Positions 37,054 through 45,679 of a DNA stretch of 64,000 nucleotides are shown here, one piece after another. The notes under the pieces were generated by a model that had not been told where the DNA came from, made no database searches, and saw nothing but the letters and a program-made list of their open reading frames with translations. A program made the translations under genes and the position numbers. This stretch comes from Brevibacillus reuszeri (GTDB lineage: Bacteria; Bacillota; Bacilli; Brevibacillales; Brevibacillaceae): assembly GCF_001187725.1 (NCBI RefSeq), contig NZ_LGIQ01000009.1, forward strand, positions 2,045,493 to 2,109,492. Direction: 5' to 3'. The first letter of the stretch is position 1, and each line of letters starts with the position of its first letter.

Positions 37054-38379
37054 TTGGATAAAATTATTGTCCGCGGTGGTAAGGCATTGACAGGGAATGT
37101 GAAAGTCTCTGGTGCAAAAAATGCCGTACTCCCTATTATTGCAGCATCTATCCTGGCCGAGGAAGGGACATGCGTCATTTCGGACGTGCCTGCACTCGAC
37201 GATGTCAGGACGATTTGCGACCTCTTGAAAACGATGGGAATCTCCCTTACATATGATCACGAAGTGCTGACCATTAATGCTACTAGGCTGACTAGTGTAG
37301 AAGCCCCTTATGAACTGGTTCGCAAAATGCGAGCGTCCTTTCTTGTGATGGGACCGCTTTTGGCCAGGAAAGGAACGGCTCGTGTCGCTCTTCCAGGTGG
37401 TTGTGCCATCGGGACTCGCCCGATCGACCAGCATCTAAAAGGGTTTGAGGCCATGGGAGCCAAGATTGAGATCGGACAAGGGTTTATTGAAGCAAGCGTG
37501 GAAGGCCGACTGAAAGGGGCAAAAATCTACCTCGATATTGCGAGTGTAGGAGCCACCGAAAACATCATGATGGCCGCTGCTTTGGCAGAGGGAACTACCG
37601 TGATTGAAAATGCGGCTGAAGAGCCGGAGATTGTAGACTTGGCCAACTTCCTGAACCGGATGGGGGCAAAAATCCGCGGGGCAGGCACAGGCTCGATCCG
37701 TATTGAAGGCGTGGAAAAGCTGAGTGGCTGCACGCATTGTGTGATTCCTGACCGTGTAGAAGCGGGCACCTTTATGGTTGCTGCTGCGATTACGGGTGGA
37801 GATGTTTTTGTTGAAGGCGCGATTTGCGATCACCTCAAATCCGTTACAGCCAAGCTCCGTGAGATGGGCGTGGAAATAGACGAGCAGGAGAATGGGATTC
37901 GCGTTCGTCGTACAGGCGCACTCAAAGCGGTTGATCTGAAGACATTGCCTTACCCAGGATTCCCTACTGACATGCAGGCGCAAATGATGTCTTTGTTGCT
38001 TGTTTCCGAAGGGACCAGCATTGTGACAGAAACTGTTTTTGAGAATCGTTTCATGCACGTGGAGGAATTCCGCCGCATGAATGCCAATATCAAGATTGAG
38101 GGTCGCAGTGCAATCGTAGAAGGCGGCTCCAAGTTGACTGGTAGCAAAGTAGCAGCGACAGACCTGCGCGCAGGTGCTGCACTGGTGCTGGCTGGATTGG
38201 TTTCAGAGGGAGTAACAGAGGTATCTGCCCTGCATCACATTGATCGTGGTTACGTGAACTTTACAGAAAAACTGCTTGCACTCGGGGCAGATGTAGAGCG
38301 TTACGTACCAGAAACAGAAAAACGTGAGGCAACCGTGACAGAAACCATTAAAGTGAGCTTCTCTCCTAATTTTGCTTGA
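37054..38379 (+). CDS. murA: UDP-N-acetylglucosamine 1-carboxyvinyltransferase
   Basis: 441 residues, TTG start with CGGAGGGGTACACA upstream. SGAKNAVLPIIAASIL holds the catalytic Lys-Asn pair; the active-site Cys is in LPGGCAIGTRPIDQHLKG, the loop bound by fosfomycin. First committed step of peptidoglycan synthesis. Position before spoIID corresponds to murAA of Bacillus. A strong terminator follows. Confidence 0.96.
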   Translation: MDKIIVRGGKALTGNVKVSGAKNAVLPIIAASILAEEGTCVISDVPALDDVRTICDLLKTMGISLTYDHEVLTINATRLTSVEAPYELVRKMRASFLVMGPLLARKGTARVALPGGCAIGTRPIDQHLKGFEAMGAKIEIGQGFIEASVEGRLKGAKIYLDIASVGATENIMMAAALAEGTTVIENAAEEPEIVDLANFLNRMGAKIRGAGTGSIRIEGVEKLSGCTHCVIPDRVEAGTFMVAAAITGGDVFVEGAICDHLKSVTAKLREMGVEIDEQENGIRVRRTGALKAVDLKTLPYPGFPTDMQAQMMSLLLVSEGTSIVTETVFENRFMHVEEFRRMNANIKIEGRSAIVEGGSKLTGSKVAATDLRAGAALVLAGLVSEGVTEVSALHHIDRGYVNFTEKLLALGADVERYVPETEKREATVTETIKVSFSPNFA

Positions 38380-38413
38380 TCAATATGTCAAATAGATGGC
38401 AAAACCGAAAATG

Positions 38414-38448
38414 GCGTGCGAACTGGCAACAGTTTTGCACGCTTTTTT
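38414..38448 (+). terminator. Rho-independent terminator after murA
   Basis: GCGTGC-AACTG (from 38414) pairs with CAGTT-GCACGC (to 38442) and is followed by TTTTTT. Confidence 0.9.
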
Positions 38449-38572
38449 CGGTTTCTATGCAAGAGCTTCATGAAAATGCGCATTCTCGCTTCCCTCTTAT
38501 TCTCTCGTTCTATCGCTTGGCGGATACTCATAAAATGGGAGTGTCTAGCACAAAGCGGGGAGGATCTGTTGC

Positions 38573-39586
38573 ATGAAACGCTATCTACTCATTTGGTTTA
38601 TTGTATTGCCGATCTTGCTCGTAATGGTGCCTGCTGCGCTCGTTCATTTCTTTTCGCCAGGAGGAGAGGTTGCGGAACCAGCGCATGTACCTGCTTCAGC
38701 TCCGGGCAATCAGGTGACGCAGGAGCTGTCTTCGACTTCCATCAAGGTCTATCGCACAGAGAAAAAGGTGGTGGAAACACTGCCGCTGGAAACGTATATT
38801 ACAGGCGTGGTGGCAGCAGAAATGCCAGCAGAATTCGAGCTGGAGGCTCTCAAGGCACAGGCCCTGGCTGCCAGAACATATATCGTGCGTAGACTGAACG
38901 AAGGAAAATTTGATGATGTGCCAGAAGGAGGGCAGGTTCTCGATACCGTTCGTCACCAGGTCTACATGGATGAAGGACAGCGCCGTGAACGATGGAAAGA
39001 TCAGTATGAGTGGAAAAACCAGCGCATCACACAAGCCGTAAAAGAAACAGCAGGGATTGTGCTTACATACAATGGCGAGCCGATCGATGCTACGTTTTTT
39101 TCGACGAGCAACGGATTTACGGAGAATTCCGATGAGTATTGGGAAAAGCCCATCCCTTATTTAAAAAGCGTAGCGAGTCCATGGGATATTCAATCGCCCC
39201 GTTATGAGGAAACGGTCATCAAATCGACAGCTGAGCTAGAGAAGGATTTGGGGGTCAAGCTCGTTCAGGAGGCTTCTACGAATGGGGCATGGTATCGGAT
39301 TGAGAGGACGACGACAGGAAATCGGGTCGGGAAAATCAGTATAGGTGGAAAAGAGTTTACGGGTCGTGAGTTTCGTGAAAAGCTCAATTTGAATTCCTCT
39401 TCTTTTACGATGGAGCTGAAGGGAAGCCAGGTGTTTATTACGACTAAAGGCTATGGTCACGGTGTAGGGATGAGCCAGTGGGGCGCAAACGGAATGGCCA
39501 AAAACGGAAAGAATGCAGAACAGATCGTGAAGTATTTTTATCAGGGCATCAACCTGCAGGATTACACTCGTATTTTGCAAGTCTAG
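38573..39586 (+). CDS. spoIID: Stage II sporulation protein D
   Basis: 337 residues. One N-terminal membrane helix, then the SpoIID/LytB lytic transglycosylase domain: LPLETYITGVVAAEMPAEFELEALKAQALAARTY with the catalytic Glu, TNGFTENSDEYW, and the C-terminal GYGHGVGMSQWGANGMAKNGK. With SpoIIP and SpoIIM it digests septal peptidoglycan during engulfment. ATG at 38573 with GGGGAGGATCTG. Confidence 0.94.
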   Translation: MKRYLLIWFIVLPILLVMVPAALVHFFSPGGEVAEPAHVPASAPGNQVTQELSSTSIKVYRTEKKVVETLPLETYITGVVAAEMPAEFELEALKAQALAARTYIVRRLNEGKFDDVPEGGQVLDTVRHQVYMDEGQRRERWKDQYEWKNQRITQAVKETAGIVLTYNGEPIDATFFSTSNGFTENSDEYWEKPIPYLKSVASPWDIQSPRYEETVIKSTAELEKDLGVKLVQEASTNGAWYRIERTTTGNRVGKISIGGKEFTGREFREKLNLNSSSFTMELKGSQVFITTKGYGHGVGMSQWGANGMAKNGKNAEQIVKYFYQGINLQDYTRILQV

Positions 39587-39677
39587 CTAAAATGTAAGCA
39601 AATTTTTACTTTTCCCTACTCTCTCAGGTTTATACGCCAAAATTCTGGCGATACTGAGGGATGAGGTGATGAATAAA

Positions 39678-40412
39678 ATGGAAGATCAAAAGAATCAAAA
39701 TCAACCGATTCCATTCAAGAAGTCTAGTTCTTGGAAAAAAGTATTGGGTAAGAAGTGGGCGTTTCCAGCGATCTACATCGGCACCGCAGCAATCATTCTC
39801 GCTTTTGTGATGTGGTATCAAGGAACCGTTATGGACACGGTATCAAAATTGACAAGCGTCAATAATGAGAACGTGACAGTAACAACACCTGCAAATCCTG
39901 AGACAACACCGCAGGAAAATCCGTCTGTACCTGTTACAAGCAGTCCACAACCACTGGCATGGCCAGTAGGAAAAGGTGTCACGTACGACTTGGGTATGAG
40001 CTACTATGATGAGCAAGCCTCCAAGGAAAATCAGCAAAAAGCTTTGGTGAAGTACAATAATTCTTACTTTCCGCACACTGGTATTGATCTGAAGGCGACC
40101 GATGGCAAGAGCTTTGACGTCATTGCTGCATTGGCTGGTAAAGTAGTCAAGGTAGAAGTCGATCCGCTCGTTGGTAAGGTAGTGGAGGTCGAGCATGCCG
40201 ACAAGATGGTGACTGTGTATCAAAGTCTGGATAATGTAACAGTGAAACCAGGCGATGAAGTCACACAAGGCCAGGTTCTTGGATCTGCTGGACGCAATGA
40301 GTATGAAAAAGACGCTGGCATTCACCTTCACTTTGAAGTCCGAGTGGATAACAAAGCGGTAAATCCAGAGCAGTATCTGGTTTCTCCGGAAACAGAAGCG
40401 AAAAATCAATAA
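39678..40412 (+). CDS. spoIIQ: SpoIIQ-like M23 family membrane protein
   Basis: 244 residues from ATG 39678 with GAGGTGATG upstream; ATG 39669 and GTG 39666 are possible but sit in the ribosome site. Topology: basic N-terminus, one helix (about 30-52), Pro/Thr-rich linker, C-terminal LytM domain. The zinc ligands look intact: HTGIDL and HLHFEV. B. subtilis SpoIIQ, as I recall, lacks one of these His. It tethers forespore to mother cell through SpoIIIAH. A GGCGATACT string at 39648-39656 fits a sigma-F -10 element. Confidence 0.85.
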   Translation: MEDQKNQNQPIPFKKSSSWKKVLGKKWAFPAIYIGTAAIILAFVMWYQGTVMDTVSKLTSVNNENVTVTTPANPETTPQENPSVPVTSSPQPLAWPVGKGVTYDLGMSYYDEQASKENQQKALVKYNNSYFPHTGIDLKATDGKSFDVIAALAGKVVKVEVDPLVGKVVEVEHADKMVTVYQSLDNVTVKPGDEVTQGQVLGSAGRNEYEKDAGIHLHFEVRVDNKAVNPEQYLVSPETEAKNQ

Positions 40413-40421
40413 GTTTGCGAA

Positions 40422-40459
40422 CCACCTGTAAAGGAAACTCTTTTGCAGGTGGTTTTTTT
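40422..40459 (+). terminator. Rho-independent terminator after spoIIQ
   Basis: CCACCTG (40422-40428) pairs with CAGGTGG (40446-40452), then TTTTTTT. Confidence 0.92.
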
Positions 40460-40478
40460 GTGTTGAAAAGGTGACTTT

Positions 40479-40685
40479 GGCGGGGAGAAGAATATTTCCA
40501 GACTATGCTCTCTGCTCCGTCCTACTTGGATGAATAGTCTGTCCGCTCCACGCCGAGCGGCGGGGAATCGCAAAAGCAGTAGCCGCTACGCAGTGTGAAC
40601 AAGGTTGCGATTCTGTTTCCCGCCGCTCGGCGCTCCGCTCAGTAGGACTTCACAAGGAGCTGCGCCTGGAAATATTCTTCTCCAG
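40479..40685. repeat. Long hairpin repeat element, copy 1
   Basis: A ~205-bp imperfect palindrome. Outer arms of 18 bp are perfect (GGAGAAGAATATTTCCAG at 40484-40501 with its complement at 40666-40683). Inner arms: GTCCTACT/AGTAGGAC, CGCCGAGCGGCGGG/CCCGCCGCTCGGCG, GAATCGCAA/TTGCGATTC. No coding capacity. A central motif (40569-40591) is shared, inverted, with copy 2. Confidence 0.8.
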
Positions 40686-40845
40686 CGTAGCAGTTGTTCC
40701 TCAAAAAAAAAGAAAAACCCTAAGACTTTTTCGATGCTTGAAAGCATATACATTGAGGTCGGGAACTCAAAATCGTATTCACTTCTCTTGCGTTGGCGAA
40801 AAATAATTTTTCTTTAACTGATCGCAGAAAAACAACTGTAACGAA

Positions 40846-41043
40846 AGAGAAGCCGATTTCCAGGCGAGCGACTAGCGAAGTCCTACCCAGCGGAGCAATG
40901 AATCGAGGGAAAAAGGAACGTAACCCTGAATAACCGGCGTAGCGGCTACTGCTTTTACGTTCCCCCGCGAGTCGTTGCGTAGCGGACAGACAACACTTTC
41001 AGTGGGACGTAGACCGGAGCGGAGCCTGGAAATCAGCTTCTCT
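40846..41043. repeat. Long hairpin repeat element, copy 2 (inverted relative to copy 1)
   Basis: A ~198-bp imperfect palindrome with 20-bp outer arms, one mismatch (AGAGAAGC at 40846; GCTTCTCT ending 41043). The motif GCGTAGCGGCTACTGCTTTT at 40937 is the reverse complement of that in copy 1 (22 of 23 bases). Between the copies (40686-40845) I see only AT-rich sequence with an A8 run. Together they fill the 774-bp gap before spoIIID. Confidence 0.75.
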
Positions 41044-41186
41044 AAACTACAGCCACCCCCCAAGTGGTACAAACTGTTGAAAAAAGATGGGGCCGTGCTG
41101 GCTTGTCAGGCTTGGAAACGTAGAATATGTGTCCGCACCCACCCATATATTGTATCAGACAATGTAGATACAAGGAGGCGAGTGAC

Positions 41187-41471
41187 GTGCACGACTACAT
41201 CAAAGAGCGGACCATCAAAATCGGCCGATATATTGTAGAAACGAGAAATACGGTTCGGATGATCGCCAAAGAGTTCGGTGTTTCCAAAAGTACAGTGCAC
41301 AAGGACTTGACTGAGCGGTTGCCTGAGATAAATCCAGAGTTAGCCAACCAAGTAAAGGAAATTCTGGAATACCACAAAGCCATCAGACATTTGCGTGGCG
41401 GCGAAGCAACCAAGATCAAGTACAAACGTCGTAGTAAAAAAGTTCGAGTAGAACAGGAGGAAAGTGTGTAA
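41187..41471 (+). CDS. spoIIID: Stage III sporulation transcription factor SpoIIID
   Basis: 94 residues from GTG 41187 with CAAGGAGGCGAGTG upstream. A helix-turn-helix (TVRMIAKEFGVSKSTVHKDLTERL, about residues 22-46) and a basic C-terminal helix (KIKYKRRSKKVR) match SpoIIID, the small DNA-binding regulator of mother-cell genes under sigma-E. Length equals the Bacillus protein. Order spoIIID-mbl is conserved. Confidence 0.95.
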   Translation: MHDYIKERTIKIGRYIVETRNTVRMIAKEFGVSKSTVHKDLTERLPEINPELANQVKEILEYHKAIRHLRGGEATKIKYKRRSKKVRVEQEESV

Positions 41472-41483
41472 GAAAGAATTTCC

Positions 41484-41512
41484 TTGTCCTCTCACGTAGA
41501 AGAGCCTATGAT
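41484..41512 (+). promoter_or_regulatory. Candidate promoter of mbl
   Basis: TTGTCC (41484-41489) and TATGAT (41507-41512), 17-bp spacer, in the gap between spoIIID and mbl. Confidence 0.45.
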
Positions 41513-41551
41513 ATTAGATAGAAATGTAACTGGTAACAGGGAGGACCTTTC

Positions 41552-42568
41552 ATGTTTGGCAAAGATATCGGAATCGACTTGGGAACGGCCAATGTTTTGG
41601 TATTTGTTAAAGGCAAGGGCATTGTCCTGGATGAACCATCTGTCGTGGCTATAGACAGTAATTCACGGAAAGTATTGGCTGTGGGGAACGAAGCATATCG
41701 TATGGTGGGGCGAACCCCAGGTAACATTGTGGCGATCCGACCTTTGCGAGAAGGTGTTATTGCGGATTTTGAAATCACGGAAGCCATGCTCAAGCACTTT
41801 TTGACCAAAATTGGTGGGAAAAGCATGTTTGCACGTCCACGTGTATTGATCTGCTGCCCGACCAATATTACATCTGTAGAGCAAAAAGCGATTCGTGAAG
41901 CCGCAGAACGCAGTGGTGGAGCACGAGAAGTATACATTGAGGAAGAACCGAAAGTAGCTGCAGTAGGTGCAGGTATGGATATTTTTCAGCCGTCTGGCAA
42001 CATGGTAGTCGATATTGGTGGAGGTACAACTGACGTAGCGGTACTGTCTATGGGCGATATTGTCACGTCTTCCTCCATCAAAATTGCAGGAGATACATTT
42101 GATGTGGCCATTATGCGGTACATAAAAAATAAATACAAGTTGCTGATTGGTGAGAGAACGGCTGAAGATATCAAAGTTCAGATCGGAACCGTATCCGGCG
42201 GGCGCCAGGACGAAATGGACATTCGCGGTCGAGACATGGTAAGCGGGCTTCCGCAAACAATTACCATTCAATCGGGCGAAGTCCAAGAAGCCCTGGCCGA
42301 GTCGGTTAGTGCGATTGTACAAGCATCAAAATCTGTTTTAGAACGAACACCTCCTGAGCTTTCTGCCGATATAATTGATAAGGGTGTTTTCCTGACCGGC
42401 GGCGGCGCTCTTTTGCATGGCATCGATCAAATACTGGCGGATGAATTGAGAGTTCCAGTATTGGTAGCGGACGAGCCAATGATGTGCGTAGCGAAAGGAA
42501 CAGGAATGATGCTGGACTACCTCGACAAGGTACCAGCGCACCGGAATAAGCGGTTATTCAGGGGGTAA
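41552..42568 (+). CDS. mbl: Rod-shape determining MreB-family protein Mbl
   Basis: 338 residues. Actin-like ATPase: phosphate-1 motif IGIDLGTANVLVF, phosphate-2 VVDIGGGTTDVAV, adenosine motif LTGGGALLHG. Membrane-bound filaments guide lateral wall synthesis. Its place after spoIIID and before flhO-flhP identifies it as the Mbl paralogue rather than MreB of the mreBCD operon. ATG at 41552 with GGGAGGACCTTTC. Confidence 0.94.
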   Translation: MFGKDIGIDLGTANVLVFVKGKGIVLDEPSVVAIDSNSRKVLAVGNEAYRMVGRTPGNIVAIRPLREGVIADFEITEAMLKHFLTKIGGKSMFARPRVLICCPTNITSVEQKAIREAAERSGGAREVYIEEEPKVAAVGAGMDIFQPSGNMVVDIGGGTTDVAVLSMGDIVTSSSIKIAGDTFDVAIMRYIKNKYKLLIGERTAEDIKVQIGTVSGGRQDEMDIRGRDMVSGLPQTITIQSGEVQEALAESVSAIVQASKSVLERTPPELSADIIDKGVFLTGGGALLHGIDQILADELRVPVLVADEPMMCVAKGTGMMLDYLDKVPAHRNKRLFRG

Positions 42569-42574
42569 GATTAC

Positions 42575-43591
42575 GTGATTAGAGGCTTGTATACGTCTGC
42601 ATCAGGGATGTTGGCTTTGCAGAACAAGCATGAGTCGCTCGCAAACAATCTGGCTAACATCAACACACCGGGCTTCAAACAGGACTTGGCTTTGATGCGT
42701 TCTTTTCCAGAGCAATTGATCTCACGTGTTCGCGATAATACGGGGCCTGATATCCCTGGTATTCCTAACATGGGTGGACAGGCTGCCATGATCGGACGCT
42801 TGAACACGGGAGTGTACATGTCGGAGGCTCTTCCTGTCTTTACGCAAGGAGATATCGAAGAAACGCATAATCCATACGATGTGGCGCTGATGGACAACAT
42901 TCAGCCGGATGAGGATGGCAATGAGCGGCGTTTGTTTTATAGTGTGGCTCCGATAGACGATCTGACGCAGCCAGCCGATGATGGAAACATTCGCTTCACG
43001 CGAAATGGCAATTGGAGTGTAAACGCTGAAGGATATTTGGTCACGGCTGAAGGGTATTACGTGCTGGATAATGCCAATATGGCGATTCAGGTCAATAAAA
43101 ACCCGAATGACTCTACAGCGGCTGCAAATGAAAATGCCGGCAAAAATCTGAGAATCGATGACAAGGGGAAATTGTGGATCGAATATCTCGAAAACACACC
43201 TGGTCAACCGACGGCAACAAGACTCGAAGAACTGAATGCGACGCTTGGATTGAATGTGATTGCAGATCCATCGAGAAAGCTGGTTAGAGAAGGATCGGAT
43301 CGATATCGTCTGGATGGTCAATTTGATGTGGCCAATGATGTCGAGAAAATAGAGACAGCTCTTCAGGCAGATATCGATGCATTGGCAAATAATGTATACA
43401 ATGATCCGAAGGTAAGAGGACGCTACGGAGTTCAACAGGGCTGGCAGGAGCGTTCGAATGTTGACCCTGCTCAAACCATTACGAGCATGATGAGTGTACT
43501 GCGTGCTTATGAAGCGAATCAAAAGGTTATTACGACGATTGACGGAACCTTGGAAAAGGCTGCTAATGAACTTGGACGAGTAAACGGATAA
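42575..43591 (+). CDS. flhO: Flagellar hook-basal body protein FlhO
   Basis: 338 residues, GTG start 6 bp after mbl with GGGGGTAAG upstream. N-terminal flagellar rod motif (GLYTSASGMLALQNKHESLANNLANINTPGFKQD) and C-terminal SMMSVLRAYEANQKVITTIDGTLEKAANELGRV belong to the FlgF/FlgG rod and hook family. The two end segments form the coiled coil of the rod. FlhO and FlhP are the distal-rod type proteins of Bacillus. Confidence 0.9.
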   Translation: MIRGLYTSASGMLALQNKHESLANNLANINTPGFKQDLALMRSFPEQLISRVRDNTGPDIPGIPNMGGQAAMIGRLNTGVYMSEALPVFTQGDIEETHNPYDVALMDNIQPDEDGNERRLFYSVAPIDDLTQPADDGNIRFTRNGNWSVNAEGYLVTAEGYYVLDNANMAIQVNKNPNDSTAAANENAGKNLRIDDKGKLWIEYLENTPGQPTATRLEELNATLGLNVIADPSRKLVREGSDRYRLDGQFDVANDVEKIETALQADIDALANNVYNDPKVRGRYGVQQGWQERSNVDPAQTITSMMSVLRAYEANQKVITTIDGTLEKAANELGRVNG

Positions 43592-43607
43592 TGAGGAGGG
43601 AACCAAG

Positions 43608-44429
43608 ATGCAATCTTTAAATATATCGACATCAGCTATGCGCGGAATTCAACAGGCTTTGGATAATACAGCTAGTAATCTGGCGAACTTAGATACGATA
43701 GGTTACAAGCGTCGGCAAGCATCGTTCTCCGAGTTATTATCCGATTCGATGAACGAGCAGCCAAAAGTAGACGATCAAAATCGAAATACACCATTTGGTC
43801 TGCGGGTTGGCAGTGGTGCCCGTCTAGGACTTACGAAACTGGATCTTGGACAAGGGAATGTTAAAATAACAGATGTGCCAACAGACGTTCTGATTGAAGG
43901 CGACGGCTATTTTGCGGTTACTCGTCAGACAGATAACAAAGATGACTATTTCCTCACACGTGACGGCAATTTTAAAATCACAAGGCACAAGGCGTTAAAC
44001 TGGTATACGCTAGCAACGCCAGCTGGTGACTACGTATTGGATAAAAGCGGGATTCCTGTTCAGCTGACAGACCCAAACCAACCGATACGAATTGACGCAG
44101 AGGGCAGAGTCTTCAATGGTGATGACGATAATCCGGTAGCGGAAATTGGCATCTGGAAAGTAAACAACCCGGATCAGCTGCAACAAGTCGGAAAAGATTT
44201 ATATGATGCAGATTTGGAAGATCCGATTCAACTAACGGATAAATACGCTGATGCTGTGACTGAAGGAATCGCGACCGTGCGCCAAGGCGCATTGGAAGGC
44301 TCCAATGTCAGTATGACAGAGGAAATGTCACAGCTGGTAAACATCCAGCGTGCCTACCAGTTGAACTCACGGGCAATTGGAATCAGCGATCAAATGATGG
44401 GTATCGCCAATTCGATTAGAAGTAGGTAA
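43608..44429 (+). CDS. flhP: Flagellar hook-basal body protein FlhP
   Basis: 273 residues. N-terminus ISTSAMRGIQQALDNTASNLANLDTIGYKRRQASF, DGYFAVTR and the C-terminal LVNIQRAYQLNSRAIGISDQMMGIANSIR show the FlgG-like rod family. ATG at 43608 with GAGGAGGGAACC; 16 bp after flhO, clearly the same operon. Confidence 0.9.
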   Translation: MQSLNISTSAMRGIQQALDNTASNLANLDTIGYKRRQASFSELLSDSMNEQPKVDDQNRNTPFGLRVGSGARLGLTKLDLGQGNVKITDVPTDVLIEGDGYFAVTRQTDNKDDYFLTRDGNFKITRHKALNWYTLATPAGDYVLDKSGIPVQLTDPNQPIRIDAEGRVFNGDDDNPVAEIGIWKVNNPDQLQQVGKDLYDADLEDPIQLTDKYADAVTEGIATVRQGALEGSNVSMTEEMSQLVNIQRAYQLNSRAIGISDQMMGIANSIRSR

Positions 44430-44457
44430 TCCAATCGGCATGACGGGGGAGAGAAGA

Positions 44458-44712
44458 ATGGAACGAGAGAAGGGACAGCGTATCCCGCGTGATACCCAAG
44501 AGGCGAAAGCGAAGACGAAAGTACGCGAACGGAGCGGGAAAAACTGGAGAATTACAGTAGCCAAGATCGTGTTGGTCCCACTCCTGCTCTTTTTCTCAGT
44601 GGTAATCGGCCTGATGATCGGTTATGGGGTGGTCGGGCATAAGCCAGCTTCTGAAGTGCTTGATTTGGGTACATACAAACATATGTGGGACTTGCTATTT
44701 GCCGAGACGTAA
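44458..44712 (+). CDS. EpuA-like small membrane protein ('DNA-directed RNA polymerase subunit beta' domain)
   Basis: 84 residues from ATG 44458 with GGGGGAGAG before it; ATG 44440 lacks a ribosome site. A basic, polar N-terminal half, one membrane helix (about 37-60, KIVLVPLLLFFSVVIGLMIGYGVVG) and a short tail ending HMWDLLFAET. This matches the EpuA family, often mis-labelled RNA polymerase beta. Role unknown. It shares the flhO-flhP transcript and is followed by a terminator. Confidence 0.78.
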   Translation: MEREKGQRIPRDTQEAKAKTKVRERSGKNWRITVAKIVLVPLLLFFSVVIGLMIGYGVVGHKPASEVLDLGTYKHMWDLLFAET

Positions 44713-44738
44713 AAACGGAGCTAGCAGTCATCATTGCC

Positions 44739-44770
44739 AGCCCAACCGATTGGTTAGGGCTCGTTTTTTT
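44739..44770 (+). terminator. Rho-independent terminator after the flhOP operon
   Basis: AGCCC-ACC (44739-44747) pairs with GGT-GGGCT (to 44761), then CGTTTTTTT. Confidence 0.87.
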
Positions 44771-44919
44771 CTGTGAACGACGTCTCGACTTTTTCACCGA
44801 AGCTGATGCTAGATGTTACGCTGAGGCACTTTGTCATAAAAGTGAAGGTGGCCGCTTGTGGTCAAACACTTTTGACCCCCGACGAGAGGGGAAAACGGTT
44901 ATGAACGTTTTGAGGGGAC

Positions 44920-44949
44920 TTGTTGCGATGTTTGTCCGCAGAGTATAAT
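44920..44949 (+). promoter_or_regulatory. Candidate promoter for the phosphatidyltransferase gene
   Basis: TTGTTG (44920-44925) and perfect TATAAT (44944-44949), 18-bp spacer, 50 bp before the start codon. Confidence 0.5.
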
Positions 44950-44998
44950 AAACCGAGTGGTTGAAAAGGAAGCGACTTTTTTATACGGAGGGATGTCC

Positions 44999-45514
44999 GT
45001 GAATCTTCCTAATTTGCTTACGATCTTTCGCATCGTTCTCATCCCTTTGTACCTGTATGTCTTTTTTTCGCCAAACCCGTATCATTTAGAAATAGCGCTG
45101 GCTATTTTGATCTTGGCGGGATTGACAGATATCGCGGACGGGTACCTCGCGCGAAAGCATAAGCTCGTAACCACACTTGGAATCGTGTTAGATCCGCTGG
45201 CTGATAAACTGATGATGCTGGCAGTGATTGCGTCATTTTTTGCAACGGAGCGGATTAGCATGTGGGCCGCCCTGTTTTTCTTTGTGCGTGAACTGGCAAT
45301 GATTGTAACAGGGGCTGTTTATCACCTGCGTGGTAAAAAGACAGTACCAGCCAATACGTACGGGAAATTGACAACCATCTTTTTGTATGTGGTGATACCA
45401 TTGATCATGTATAGATATGAGTACGGCGAAATGATTCTTTGGTCAGTCATTGCATTCTCGTTCATTACGAGTGTGATCTATCTGGGGAAATTTCGGTTGT
45501 TGAATCGCTCGTAG
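44999..45514 (+). CDS. CDP-alcohol phosphatidyltransferase (PgsA-like)
   Basis: 171 residues from GTG 44999, six bases after CGGAGGG; the ATG at 44993 abuts the ribosome site. Five to six membrane helices. The family motif D-x2-D-G-x2-A-R-x8-G-x3-D-x3-D is complete in DIADGYLARKHKLVTTLGIVLDPLADK. N-terminus MNLPNLLTIFRI is typical of phosphatidylglycerophosphate synthase. It joins CDP-diacylglycerol to an alcohol, most likely glycerol-3-phosphate; a second paralogue elsewhere cannot be excluded. Confidence 0.88.
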   Translation: MNLPNLLTIFRIVLIPLYLYVFFSPNPYHLEIALAILILAGLTDIADGYLARKHKLVTTLGIVLDPLADKLMMLAVIASFFATERISMWAALFFFVRELAMIVTGAVYHLRGKKTVPANTYGKLTTIFLYVVIPLIMYRYEYGEMILWSVIAFSFITSVIYLGKFRLLNRS

Positions 45515-45530
45515 GGAGAGCAGAAAAAGA

Positions 45531-45568
45531 GCACTTCCGTCATAGGAAGGAAGTGCCCCTTTTATTTT
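45531..45568 (+). terminator. Rho-independent terminator
   Basis: GCACTTCC (45531-45538) pairs with GGAAGTGC (45549-45556), followed by CCCTTTTATTTT. Confidence 0.88.
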
Positions 45569-45679
45569 AACCCCGTTTCTTTCGATTGTAGAAAGGCGGG
45601 AGTTGTCTTATTCTCAGTTTGCTGTAGGGTCTTCATGCATGGACAAGTTTAGATAAGTATGGAAATGGAGTTGGGATTC

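Noticed and set aside
40479..41043. CRISPR array or tRNA cluster in the gap before spoIIID
   Set aside because: The repeats are two long palindromes, not regularly spaced direct repeats, and no cloverleaf folds are visible.
40975..41238. Small frames within and after the hairpin element upstream of spoIIID
   Set aside because: They read through palindromic repeat sequence and lack start signals; spoIIID itself is in another frame.
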